DNA of 64,000 bases. Source: JAICUF01 sp038250675. Lineage in GTDB: Bacteria; Gemmatimonadota; Gemmatimonadetes; Gemmatimonadales; GWC2-71-9. Made by a program: the position numbers and the translations under genes. The DNA lies in NCBI GenBank assembly GCA_038250675.1, contig JBBSCB010000015.1, positions 5,940 through 69,939 on the forward strand, in the 5' to 3' direction. How positions within the stretch are numbered: position 1 is the first letter of the stretch; each line of letters opens with the position of its first letter. A model generated the notes under the pieces. The model was not told where the DNA came from. It saw nothing but the letters and a program-made list of their open reading frames with translations, and ran no database searches. This document shows, one piece after another, positions 20,569-29,174 of this stretch.

Positions 20569-23004
20569 ATGCGCCGCCGCGGGCGACTCGTCCTCGCGCT
20601 GCTGGTCATTGCGCTCCTGCTGTTCGCGGGTCGCTGGGTCGCGACCTTCCTGGCCGACCGCTGGTGGGCCGGCCAATTTTCTCCGGGCGCGGCCGCGCTC
20701 GTCACCCAGATCCATCTCCTCCAGCTCCTGCTCGATGCCGCTGGCGTCGTGTGCGCCTCGGCTTGGTTCGTGAGCAATCTCCTGGCCGTCGCGCGGGCCG
20801 TGGGCTCGGTGCAGGTGCCGCGGCACGTGGGCAATCTCGAGTTTCGCGAGAGCATCACCCCCGCGCTGCTACTCGCCGGCGCGGTCGGCACCGGCGTCGT
20901 GCTCGGGCTGCTCGTAGGGCTCGACTCATCCACCTACTGGCCCGATATCGCGCTGGCCTGGCACGGCGTGCGGTACGGGGTCGCCGAACCGCTGCTGGGT
21001 CACGATGCCGGCGTCTACGTCGCGCAACTCCCGGTCTGGCGCGCGCTGCACGCCTTTGCGCTGCTGCTGGTCCTCGTTGCCACCGCCGTGGTAGTCGGGC
21101 TGTACGCCGTGATCGGCGCCGTGCGCATGATGGGCGGCCGGCTCGCCATCAACGACCATGCGCGCACGCACATCGGCTGGCTCCTCGCGGGACTCGCCGC
21201 ATGCCTCGGCTGGGGCTATCTGCTGGAGCCGTACGAAATCATCGCGGCCAGCGCGGTGCTGCCCACCCACCAGAGGTTCGAGCTGTTGACGCTCGTCGCG
21301 CCCGCGCTCGCCGGGACGGCGCTGATGGTGGCCGTCCTGTCCGCGCTCTGGGCGCTGCGGCCGCGGCACGCGCTGGCCGCCGCCGGCTGGGTCATCCTGC
21401 TGATCGCGAGCATCGTGGGGCACCGGGTCCTGCCGTACCTTGGCCAGGGCGCGCCGGCGCCGGCGGTGTCCGCCGCCGTCCTCCGGCGGTTCGACGATCT
21501 GGCGTTCGGGCTTACCGGCCTGCAGCACGGCCGCCGCACGACGGCGCCGGCCACGGCGCCTCAATGGCCCTCGCTCTGGGACGCCGGGGGTGTGCGCCGT
21601 GCCGTGGCGGAACAGGCGGATGCCGTCACGTCGGCCGGCCCGGCGCTGATCACTGCCGGCGGCCAGCCGCGACCGGTATGGCTCGTGGTGCACACCACCG
21701 GCGCCGTGGCGGACCTGCTGGCCGTGGCGGATGACCGCGTCAACCAGGCCGGCGGGCCGCTGTTCTACCGCGCCGCGGACTCGCTCGCCTATCCCACGCC
21801 GTATCCACTGCTCGACCTTTCCGCCGCGTCGGTGCGACCGGGCGCTCCGCTGCATGTTGTCGGTGACAGCATTCCGGGCATGGCGAGCGGCTCGCTCCTG
21901 CGGCGCACCGTCCTTGCCTGGGCGCTCCAGGCGCCCGAGCTGCTCGGCGGCGCCGACGGCGACACCCGCGTCGCATGGCGGCTCGAGCCCACCGACCGGC
22001 TGGGCCGGCTGGCGCCGTTTGCGGACTGGGCGCCCGCGTCTCCGGCAGTCGTCGGCGGTCGCCTGACCTGGCTCGCTGATGGCTACGTCTCAACTGCCAG
22101 CTTCCCGCTCACCGAGGCGCTGCAATGGAGCCGCGGCGTCGCGAGCAGCGCCCTCACCGGCTTTCTCGGCACGGTGGACGCGGAGACGGGCGAATCGCAC
22201 ATCTACCTTCGGCCCGGCGCCGGCGCGCTCGCGGCTGCGTGGAGCGAGATCGCCGCCGGGCTGGTGCAGGACTCCACCGACATCCCGGCGGACGTGTCGG
22301 CGGCACAGACCTATCCCGAGGAGTTCTTCCGGCTGCAGTCGCTGGCGCTCGAGCGCGCCTCATGGGGACCGGGCATGCTGGCGGCGCGACCCGTCGCACT
22401 GGCAGCCGATCCGGCGGTGCCGCTCCGCGCCTGGCAGGCCGACGGCGGGGGACCCGAACTGCTCGCGGCCTACGATCGTGGCGCGCGCCGGATCGCGGCA
22501 GTTCTTCAGGGCACCATGCGGGACGGGCACGAGCGGCTGCAGCTCGTGCAGCTCGACAGCGCCGCGACGGCGCCGACGCCGGCCGTGGTCGCGGTGCGCT
22601 GGGCACGCTTTCCCACGTTCGAACAGATCCGCGACTCCGTGACGGCGGCCGGCTCGCACCTCGAGGCACGGGCGGTGCGCCTCTGGCTGGCGCCGGACGG
22701 ACTCGGCATGAGCCAGAGCTTCGTGGCGGTGCACCCTGGCGCCCGTCCGGTGATCGGGTGGGTGGCCGTGGCATCGGGCGACCGGATGGGCGGCGGACGC
22801 TCGCTGGCTGGGGCCTGGGAGAATCTGCGCGGCATCGGTGGGCCGTTGCCGCCCGGCGTGGGTGTCGGACCGCTGGCGGAGGCACAGCAGTGGCTCCGGC
22901 GGGCCGACGCCGCACTCCGGCGCGGCGACTGGGCGGCGTTCGGACGCGCATTCGACGCCCTGCGGCAGGCGCTCGACGTGCGCGCCGATTCGGCGACCCA
23001 GTGA
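20569..23004 (+). CDS. UPF0182 family integral membrane protein
   Basis: An 811-residue protein of unknown function. The first 300 residues hold about seven transmembrane helices with the family opening GRWVATFLADRWWAGQF; the rest is a large soluble region, presumably outside the cytoplasm. ATG 20569 lies five bases after the phosphohexomutase stop. Upstream in-frame read-through residues are not used. The gene closes the nuo-headed run; a new candidate promoter follows at 23007, partly inside its last bases' surroundings. The UPF0182 assignment rests on the N-terminal pattern and architecture and is likely but not certain. Confidence 0.75.
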   Translation: MRRRGRLVLALLVIALLLFAGRWVATFLADRWWAGQFSPGAAALVTQIHLLQLLLDAAGVVCASAWFVSNLLAVARAVGSVQVPRHVGNLEFRESITPALLLAGAVGTGVVLGLLVGLDSSTYWPDIALAWHGVRYGVAEPLLGHDAGVYVAQLPVWRALHAFALLLVLVATAVVVGLYAVIGAVRMMGGRLAINDHARTHIGWLLAGLAACLGWGYLLEPYEIIAASAVLPTHQRFELLTLVAPALAGTALMVAVLSALWALRPRHALAAAGWVILLIASIVGHRVLPYLGQGAPAPAVSAAVLRRFDDLAFGLTGLQHGRRTTAPATAPQWPSLWDAGGVRRAVAEQADAVTSAGPALITAGGQPRPVWLVVHTTGAVADLLAVADDRVNQAGGPLFYRAADSLAYPTPYPLLDLSAASVRPGAPLHVVGDSIPGMASGSLLRRTVLAWALQAPELLGGADGDTRVAWRLEPTDRLGRLAPFADWAPASPAVVGGRLTWLADGYVSTASFPLTEALQWSRGVASSALTGFLGTVDAETGESHIYLRPGAGALAAAWSEIAAGLVQDSTDIPADVSAAQTYPEEFFRLQSLALERASWGPGMLAARPVALAADPAVPLRAWQADGGGPELLAAYDRGARRIAAVLQGTMRDGHERLQLVQLDSAATAPTPAVVAVRWARFPTFEQIRDSVTAAGSHLEARAVRLWLAPDGLGMSQSFVAVHPGARPVIGWVAVASGDRMGGGRSLAGAWENLRGIGGPLPPGVGVGPLAEAQQWLRRADAALRRGDWAAFGRAFDALRQALDVRADSATQ

Positions 23005-23006
23005 AC

Positions 23007-23035
23007 TTGCTCGCCCTCCGGCGGCGGACTACCTT
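23007..23035 (+). promoter_or_regulatory. Candidate promoter of the carbamate kinase - sucCD - ndk run
   Basis: TTGCTC (23007-23012), 17 bases, TACCTT (23030-23035), placed in the 64-base gap after the UPF0182 stop. The start would be near 23042, about 27 bases before the ATG at 23069. Confidence 0.45.
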
Positions 23036-23068
23036 GCATCGCTTTTCCCCGGCGGGCGAGGCCCGGCC

Positions 23069-24013
23069 ATGAGCCGCACAGCGGTGCTGGCGCTCGGCGG
23101 CAACGCGCTCGCCCGCGCGGATGAGCGGCCGACGATCGCCAATCAGTTCCGCCACGCGCGGGAGAGCGTCGCCCCGATCGTGGAGCTGGCGCGCGACGGC
23201 TGGCAGATCGCGCTGGTGCACGGCAACGGCCCCCAGGTCGGTGATGAGCTCACGCGCAACGCGGTCGCGCGCGAGCTGGCCGAACCGCTGCCGCTCGGCG
23301 TGCTGGTCGCCGGAACGGCCGGGTGGATCGGCTACATGCTGCAGCAGTCGCTGCAGAACTCGCTCGCCAGCGCGGGGATCAGCCGCGATGTGGCGACGCT
23401 GGTGACGCAGACCCTCGTGGATCCCGCCGACCCGGCGCTGGCCGCGCCCAGCAAGCCGGTTGGCCACCCGCTCACCGATGCACAGGCGGCGCGGATGCGC
23501 GCCGCGGGCGAACCGGTCGGACGAGACGGCGCCGGCCACTGGCGGCGGCTCGCCCGCAGCCCGCGCCCGGTGGCCGTGATCGAAGCGCCACTCGTGCGGC
23601 GGCTGGTCGCCGAGGGCGTGATCGTCATCGCCGCCGGCGGAGGCGGACCGCCGGTCTATCGCGATCCGGTGCGCGGGCTCGAGGGCGTGGACGCGGTCGT
23701 CGACAAGGACCTCGTTGCCGCGATGCTCGCGGTGCAGCTCGGTGCGGAGGTGCTGATGATCCTCACCGACGTCGACGCCGTGTACGAGGGATGGGGAACG
23801 CCTGCATCGCGCCCGCTCCGGCGGATGACGCTGGGGCAGGCCGAGACGCTGCTGGCCGGCGGTACGTTGGCGGCCGGCAGCATGCGCCCGAAGGTCGATG
23901 GCGCCGCCGAGTTCGTGCGGGGCGGCGGCGCCCGCGCAATAATAGCGCGACTGTCCGATGGGCCGGCGGCGCTCCGAGGCGAGACCGGAACCACCATTGT
24001 GGGGGAATCGTGA
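23069..24013 (+). CDS. arcC: Carbamate kinase
   Basis: Amino-acid-kinase-fold enzyme that transfers phosphate between carbamoyl phosphate and ADP. At 314 residues, the usual size, it opens with AVLALGGNAL, has VHGNGPQVGDEL near residues 50-61, the IAAGGGGPPV loop and the DKDLVAAMLAVQLGAEVLMI segment. No arginine deiminase or ornithine transcarbamylase gene is nearby, so the usual catabolic arc operon is not present here. Instead the stop overlaps the GTG of sucC (GTGA), coupling it to succinyl-CoA synthetase. Confidence 0.9.
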   Translation: MSRTAVLALGGNALARADERPTIANQFRHARESVAPIVELARDGWQIALVHGNGPQVGDELTRNAVARELAEPLPLGVLVAGTAGWIGYMLQQSLQNSLASAGISRDVATLVTQTLVDPADPALAAPSKPVGHPLTDAQAARMRAAGEPVGRDGAGHWRRLARSPRPVAVIEAPLVRRLVAEGVIVIAAGGGGPPVYRDPVRGLEGVDAVVDKDLVAAMLAVQLGAEVLMILTDVDAVYEGWGTPASRPLRRMTLGQAETLLAGGTLAAGSMRPKVDGAAEFVRGGGARAIIARLSDGPAALRGETGTTIVGES

Positions 24014-25149
24014 ATCTGCATGAGTACCAGGCCCGCGAGCTGCTGAAGGCAGCCGGGGTCCCGATGGCCGACGGCGACGTGGCCTCAACCCCGGCCGAGG
24101 TCGAGGCGATCGCCCGCCGCCTGGGCGGCACCGTCGTGGTGAAGGCGCAAGTCCATGCCGGCGGCCGCGGCAAGGCGGGCGGCGTCAGGCTGGCGGCGAA
24201 CCCGGCCGAGGCCGCCGAACATGCGTCCCGGATCCTGGGCATGCAGATCAAGGGACTTACCGTCGAGAAGGTGCTCGTCGTCCCCGCGGCCGAGATTGCC
24301 ACGGAGAGTTACGTCGGACTGATCATGGACCGCGAGACGCAGCGCCCCGTCTTCATGGTGAGCGCCGCCGGTGGCGTGGACATCGAGGAAGTGGCCGCCA
24401 AGACGCCGGAAAGGATCACCCGGCTGCCGGTGGATCCGGTGTACGGACTGCTGCCGCATCAGGCCCTCTCGCTGGCGTTCACGCTTTACAGCGATTTTGC
24501 CCAGGTCAAGACGGCCGCGAAGATCATGCAGCAGCTCTGGCAGGTCTTCCGGTCCAACGGCGCCTCGCTGGCGGAGATCAACCCGCTGGTCACCACGCCG
24601 GACGGCGCGGTACTGGCGCTCGATGCCAAGGTCGTCATCGACGACAACGAGCTCGATCGCCGCCCCGATTTGGCGGCCCTGCGCGATGACTCGGCCGAAG
24701 AGCCGAGCGAGGTCGCGGCGCGCCGGGCCAGTCTCACGTTCATCAAGCTGGACGGCAACGTGGGCTGCGTCGTGAACGGTGCGGGCCTGGCCATGGCTAC
24801 GATGGATCTGGTCAAGTACTACGGCGGCGAGCCGGCGAACTTTCTCGATATCGGCGGGAGTTCCAACCCGGAGAAGGTGGTCAGCGCACTCCGGATCATC
24901 ACCCGCGATCCGAACGTGAAGGCGATTCTCTTCAACATCTTTGGCGGCATCACGCGGACCGATGACGTCGCCAACGGCATCGTGACGGCGACGAAGCAGC
25001 TCGACGTGGGTGTCCCAATCGTCATCCGGCTCACCGGCACCAACGAGGCCGAGGCCATCAGGATTCTCAACGCCGCCGGCATGACGGCACTCAACGACAT
25101 GGACGAGGCGGTCTCCAGGGTGGTCGCGCTGGCCAGGGAGGCCGCATGA
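24010..25149 (+). CDS. sucC: Succinate-CoA ligase, beta subunit
   Basis: The nucleotide-binding subunit of the TCA-cycle enzyme that makes ATP (or GTP) from succinyl-CoA. It is 379 residues from a GTG start (NLHEYQARELLKAAGVP). The ATP-grasp domain contains VVKAQVHAGGRGKAGGV, and the C-terminal CoA-ligase domain contains NIFGGITRTDDVANGI. It is coupled to arcC by GTGA and to sucD by ATGA. Confidence 0.95.
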   Translation: MNLHEYQARELLKAAGVPMADGDVASTPAEVEAIARRLGGTVVVKAQVHAGGRGKAGGVRLAANPAEAAEHASRILGMQIKGLTVEKVLVVPAAEIATESYVGLIMDRETQRPVFMVSAAGGVDIEEVAAKTPERITRLPVDPVYGLLPHQALSLAFTLYSDFAQVKTAAKIMQQLWQVFRSNGASLAEINPLVTTPDGAVLALDAKVVIDDNELDRRPDLAALRDDSAEEPSEVAARRASLTFIKLDGNVGCVVNGAGLAMATMDLVKYYGGEPANFLDIGGSSNPEKVVSALRIITRDPNVKAILFNIFGGITRTDDVANGIVTATKQLDVGVPIVIRLTGTNEAEAIRILNAAGMTALNDMDEAVSRVVALAREAA

Positions 25150-26015
25150 GCATCTTCGCCGATCGCTCCACCAAACTCCTGGTGCAGGGGATCACCGGGC
25201 GGGACGGCTCGTTCCACACCCGGCAGATGATCGAGTACGGCACCCGGGTCGTCGCCGGCGTCACGCCCGGCAAGGGCGGCCAGTCGTTCGAAGGCGTGCC
25301 GGTCTTCAATACCGTGGCGGACGCCGTGCGGGAGTCGAGCGCCAACACGACGGTCATCTACGTGCCGCCGGTGGGCGCCGCCGGCGCCATCTACGAAGCG
25401 GCCGATGCCGGCATCACGCTGATCGTCTGCATCACCGAAGGTGTGCCCGTCATGGACATGACCCGGGTGATGCCGTATGTGCGCGCACACGGCGCGCGGC
25501 TGATCGGTCCCAACTGTCCCGGGCTGATCTCGCCGGGTGAGGCCAAGGTCGGGATCATTCCCGGCAACATCTGCACGCCGGGCCGGGTGGGACTCGTCTC
25601 GCGGAGCGGCACGCTCACGTACGAGGTCGTGAACCACCTCACGCGGAACGGGATCGGCCAGAGCACCTGCGTCGGCATCGGCGGCGATCCGATCATCGGC
25701 ACCAACTTCATCGATTGCCTCCGGGCCTTCCAGGACGACCCCGAGACCGATGCGATCGTGATGCTGGGCGAGATCGGCGGCACCGACGAGCAGCGCGCCG
25801 CGGCGTTCGTGCGCGAGCACGTCACCAAGCCGGTGATCGGCTTCATCGCCGGGCAGACCGCACCCAAGGGGCGCCGGATGGGGCACGCGGGCGCCATCAT
25901 TTCGGGGTCCAGCGGCACTGCGGAGGAAAAGATGGAGGCGTTTGACGCTGCCGGCATCGCGGTGATGAAGCGGCCGGTGGATGTCGTCGAGCTGCTGCAG
26001 GCCAAACTCAAATAG
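25146..26015 (+). CDS. sucD: Succinate-CoA ligase, alpha subunit
   Basis: CoA-binding subunit with the active-site histidine that is phosphorylated during catalysis, 289 residues. TGRDGSFHTRQMIEYGT near the N-terminus is the CoA loop; the catalytic histidine lies in GHAGAIISGSSGTAEEK. ATGA overlap with sucC. Confidence 0.95.
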   Translation: MSIFADRSTKLLVQGITGRDGSFHTRQMIEYGTRVVAGVTPGKGGQSFEGVPVFNTVADAVRESSANTTVIYVPPVGAAGAIYEAADAGITLIVCITEGVPVMDMTRVMPYVRAHGARLIGPNCPGLISPGEAKVGIIPGNICTPGRVGLVSRSGTLTYEVVNHLTRNGIGQSTCVGIGGDPIIGTNFIDCLRAFQDDPETDAIVMLGEIGGTDEQRAAAFVREHVTKPVIGFIAGQTAPKGRRMGHAGAIISGSSGTAEEKMEAFDAAGIAVMKRPVDVVELLQAKLK

Positions 26016-26037
26016 CACGCACCACGGAGACAGGAAG

Positions 26038-26472
26038 ATGCCCGGTACCCGCACGCTCGCCATCATCAAGCCGGACGCTGTCGCCACGGGAAAGAGCGGC
26101 GCCATCCTGGCTCACCTGCAGCGCGAAGGCTTTGTCGTCCGTGCCGCCCGGCTCGTCCGCCTCAGCCGCCCCCAGGCGGGCGCGTTCTATGAAGTGCATC
26201 GCGGCCGTCCGTTCTACGAGGAGCTGGTCGCGTTCATGACCAGCGGCCCCTGCTTTCCGATGGCGCTTGAGCGGGCCGATGCGGTCGCGCACTATCGCGT
26301 GGTGATCGGTGCAACCGACCCCGCGGAAGCCGCGGAGGGCACGGTCCGGAAGCTCTACGCCGAGTCGAAGGGTCGCAATGCGGTCCACGGTTCGGACAGC
26401 GACGACAACGCGGCGCGGGAGATCGGCTTCTTCTTCACCGAGAGCGAACTGGCGGATCTTGCCGCGCCTTGA
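26038..26472 (+). CDS. ndk: Nucleoside diphosphate kinase
   Basis: Exchanges gamma-phosphates among NTPs and dNTPs. At 144 residues it is complete: TLAIIKPDAV at the N-terminus and the phospho-histidine H117 in NAVHGSDS. GGAGACAGGAAG precedes the ATG, giving a clear ribosome site. It follows sucD by 22 bases; NDK next to succinyl-CoA synthetase makes metabolic sense, since it spreads the ATP or GTP formed. The next promoter overlaps its last codons. Confidence 0.95.
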   Translation: MPGTRTLAIIKPDAVATGKSGAILAHLQREGFVVRAARLVRLSRPQAGAFYEVHRGRPFYEELVAFMTSGPCFPMALERADAVAHYRVVIGATDPAEAAEGTVRKLYAESKGRNAVHGSDSDDNAAREIGFFFTESELADLAAP

Positions 26473-26497
26473 CGCAAGTTGTTGTCATGATTAGGTT
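26469..26497 (+). promoter_or_regulatory. Promoter of the DUF177-rpmF-plsX-fab operon
   Basis: TTGACG (26469-26474), 17 bases, TAGGTT (26492-26497). The -10 lies in GATTAGGTT, the same nine bases as at the pyrG promoter. Only eight bases separate the -10 from the DUF177 ATG, so the mRNA is probably leaderless or nearly so. Confidence 0.65.
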
Positions 26498-26505
26498 AAC
26501 GGGCT

Positions 26506-26997
26506 ATGCTTCAGGTGGATATTCGGGACTTGGGTCGGGGTCCGGTCGAGACCGCGGCGTTGCTTGAGCCGGATGATCCGATCTTTGCCGGACTGCAGCT
26601 CGCGCTGGCGGGACCGGTCACCGTGGCAGGCCGGTTGCAGGCGACGGGCGAGGGGGAGTATCTCTGGCGCGGTCGCATCCGCGGATCGGTGGCCGCGGAG
26701 TGCCGGCGCTGCCTGTCGCCGGTGGCGCAGGAGATCGACGCCGGTGCCGATGTGCTGTTCAGCAGCGATCCGGACGCCGCAGACGACCCGGGCGTGTATC
26801 CGCTGCCGGCGACGGCGACGCGGGTGGACGTGGGAGAAGCGGTGCGGGAGGAGTTCGCGCTCGCCGCGCGCCCGTATGTGGTGTGTCGCGAGGCTTGTGC
26901 AGGGCTGTGCCCCAGGTGCGGCGCAGATTTGAATGCGGGCGCCTGCAGCTGTACGGCGTCGGCCGAACCCGTTCGAGGACATCATGGCGGTTCCTAA
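26506..26997 (+). CDS. DUF177 (YceD-like) protein
   Basis: A 163-residue member of the YceD/DUF177 family, which is found next to rpmF in many bacteria and has been linked to large-subunit rRNA (23S) maturation or accumulation; the function is not settled. The core has the AECRRCLSPV motif, and the C-terminus carries a second cysteine cluster (CREACAGLCPRCG ... CSC) that probably binds zinc. Its 3' end overlaps rpmF by 14 bases. The start follows the -10 box by only eight bases. Confidence 0.85.
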   Translation: MLQVDIRDLGRGPVETAALLEPDDPIFAGLQLALAGPVTVAGRLQATGEGEYLWRGRIRGSVAAECRRCLSPVAQEIDAGADVLFSSDPDAADDPGVYPLPATATRVDVGEAVREEFALAARPYVVCREACAGLCPRCGADLNAGACSCTASAEPVRGHHGGS

Positions 26998-27166
26998 GCG
27001 TCGTACCTCCAAGTCCCGCAAGCGCCTCCGCCGCGGCCACCATGCCGCTGCCAGCGTTCGCCCCCAGGCCTGTCCCCGGTGCAGCTCGCCCAAGCTGTCG
27101 CATCGCGTCTGCGAATCATGCGGCTACTATGGCGGCAAGAAGGTAGTCGAGGTCGAGGACAGCTGA
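26984..27166 (+). CDS. rpmF: Ribosomal protein bL32
   Basis: A 60-residue large-subunit protein. The N-terminus AVPKRRTSKSRKRLRR is the conserved rRNA-binding tail. It is the zinc-binding form: C30, C33, C43 and C46 (CPRC...CESC). The start lies inside the DUF177 gene. The conserved order DUF177-rpmF-plsX-fab ties ribosome supply to fatty acid synthesis. Confidence 0.96.
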   Translation: MAVPKRRTSKSRKRLRRGHHAAASVRPQACPRCSSPKLSHRVCESCGYYGGKKVVEVEDS

Positions 27167-27168
27167 CG

Positions 27169-28176
27169 GTGATTCGCGTCGCCGTGGACGCGATGGGGGG
27201 CGACCACGCCCCCCGTGCCGAGATCGACGGCACGCTGCAGGCGCTGACCGAATACGCCGGTTTCACCGTGTGCCTGGTGGGACGCCCCGACGTCATCGAG
27301 GCGGAGCTCGCACGGCACCCGGACGCCGACCGCAGCCGGATCGAGATCGTGCCGGCCGCCGCCGTGATCGGGATGGCGGAGAAGCCGCTCGCGGCCGTGC
27401 GCCGCAAGCCGGACTCCAGCATCGTCGTCGGCCTCGGGCTCCAGAAGGCGGGGCAGGCCGATGCGTTCGTGTCGGCCGGCAATACCGGCGCGGTGCTCGC
27501 CGCCTCCACCATCCTGCTGGGCCTCCATGACGGCGTGGAGCGCGCCTCCGTCGCCACGCTCTTTCCCACCGCCGATGCACCGGTACTCGTTCTCGATGGC
27601 GGCGCCAACGTTGACTGCTCCGCCCGCGAGCTGGTCGGCTTTGCCATCCTCGGCACGGTCTACGTGCGTGATATCCTGGGCCGCCCCAACCCTTCCGTCG
27701 GTCTGCTGAACATCGGCGAGGAAGACGAGAAGGGCACCGCCGTCGTCAAGGAGGCCCACGTGCTGCTGAAGCAGCGCGCGGGCCTCAACTATCGCGGCAA
27801 CATCGAGGGACGCGATATCCTGGCCGGCCACGGCAAAGGCGGGATGCTGGACGTGGTCGTCTGCGACGGCTTCGTGGGCAACGTCATGCTCAAGTTCTAC
27901 GAGTCGGTGGCACGACTGATCGTCCGGCTGGTCAAGCGCGAGGCACCCGAGGTGCTCGATCGCGAGGATATCCGGACCGTCTTTCGCGTGCTGGACTACT
28001 CGGAGTACGGCGGGGCGCCACTGCTCGGCGTACGTGGCGTGAGCATCATCTGCCACGGATCGTCCGGCGCCAATGCGATCAAGAACGCCATTCGCGTCGC
28101 GGTGCAGGCGGTCCGGGCCGACCTCAGCCAGCACATCGGCGCCGAGATGGCGCAGCGCGAGCCGGCGCGGGCATGA
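27169..28176 (+). CDS. plsX: Phosphate acyltransferase PlsX
   Basis: Makes acyl-phosphate from acyl-ACP for phospholipid synthesis; PlsY, encoded at 61.7-62.3 kb, uses the product. It has 335 residues from GTG 27169, two bases after the rpmF stop. Motifs are VAVDAMGGDHAP at the N-terminus, VSAGNTGAVLAAS and CDGFVGNVMLK. A frame extending further upstream overlaps rpmF and is not used. ATGA overlap with fabH. Confidence 0.95.
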   Translation: MIRVAVDAMGGDHAPRAEIDGTLQALTEYAGFTVCLVGRPDVIEAELARHPDADRSRIEIVPAAAVIGMAEKPLAAVRRKPDSSIVVGLGLQKAGQADAFVSAGNTGAVLAASTILLGLHDGVERASVATLFPTADAPVLVLDGGANVDCSARELVGFAILGTVYVRDILGRPNPSVGLLNIGEEDEKGTAVVKEAHVLLKQRAGLNYRGNIEGRDILAGHGKGGMLDVVVCDGFVGNVMLKFYESVARLIVRLVKREAPEVLDREDIRTVFRVLDYSEYGGAPLLGVRGVSIICHGSSGANAIKNAIRVAVQAVRADLSQHIGAEMAQREPARA

Positions 28177-29174
28177 TCCAGCGGCCGTTCGCCGAGATCG
28201 CGGGGCTGGGCATTGCGGTGCCGACGCGGGTCGTCACCAACGCCGACTTCGAGGCCACGCTCGACACGTCCGACCAGTGGATCGTGGAGCGCACCGGCAT
28301 CCGCGAGCGACGGTACGCGGGGCCGGACGATACGGTGGCGTCCCTGAGCCGGACGGCCGCCGAGATCGCGATGCAGCAGGCCGGCATCACGGCCGCCGAT
28401 CTCGACTCCATCGTCATGGGCACTGCCAGCCCCGACCGGCTGCTGCCGTCCACAGCCTGTGACCTTCAGGCCCTGCTCGGCGCCCACAACGCGGCGGCGT
28501 TCGACGTGAGCGCCGCCTGCCCGGGATTCATTTTTTCGCTGGCGATCGCTGAAGGATTGATTGCATCGGGCCAGAGCCGCACCGCGCTTATTCTCGGCGC
28601 CGAAAAGCTCACTGCCATCACCGACATGACCGATCGCTCGACCGCCATCCTGTTCGGCGATGGCGCGGGCGCGGCGGTCCTGCGGCAGACCACGCCGGCC
28701 GGAAGTGCGCCGCGCGGCGTGCTCAGCACGTTCATCAAGTCCGACGGGCGCCTGGGGAATCTGCTGTACCGGCCGGGCGGCGGCTCATCGGACCCGATCA
28801 GCAACAAGGTGGTGGCCGAGCGGACCCAATTCATCCGAATGGCCGGGCGCGAGGTATTCAAGTCGGCCGTGCTCACCATGTCGGAGGCGTGTGACGAGGC
28901 GCTCAGCCGGGCCGGCATCACCGCCGAGCAGATCGACCTGCTGGTGCCGCATCAGGCCAATGTGCGCATCATCGAGGCGACCGCCAAGCATGCCGACATT
29001 CCAATGAGCAAGGTGATGGTCAACGTCGATCGCTACGGCAACACGTCGTCCGCCTCGATTCCGCTCGCGCTCGATCAGGCGCTGAGCGAGGGACGGCTCA
29101 AGCGCGGCGACGCCGTGCTGCTGGTCGCCTTTGGCGGCGGCTTTACCTGGGGCAGTGCGGTAATCCGGTGGTGA
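28173..29174 (+). CDS. fabH: 3-oxoacyl-ACP synthase III
   Basis: Condenses an acyl-CoA primer with malonyl-ACP to start fatty acid chains. It has 333 residues with catalytic C116 (SAACPGF), H260 (PHQANVRI) and N290 (YGNTSSAS). Whether it prefers straight or branched primers cannot be told by eye. ATGA junction with plsX and GTGA junction with fabD. Confidence 0.95.
   Translation: MIQRPFAEIAGLGIAVPTRVVTNADFEATLDTSDQWIVERTGIRERRYAGPDDTVASLSRTAAEIAMQQAGITAADLDSIVMGTASPDRLLPSTACDLQALLGAHNAAAFDVSAACPGFIFSLAIAEGLIASGQSRTALILGAEKLTAITDMTDRSTAILFGDGAGAAVLRQTTPAGSAPRGVLSTFIKSDGRLGNLLYRPGGGSSDPISNKVVAERTQFIRMAGREVFKSAVLTMSEACDEALSRAGITAEQIDLLVPHQANVRIIEATAKHADIPMSKVMVNVDRYGNTSSASIPLALDQALSEGRLKRGDAVLLVAFGGGFTWGSAVIRW

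Noticed and set aside
23323..24009. A long N-terminal extension of sucC overlapping carbamate kinase
   Set aside because: The extension is out-of-frame read-through of arcC with Arg/Gly-rich nonsense; the family start NLHEYQA lies exactly at GTG 24010.
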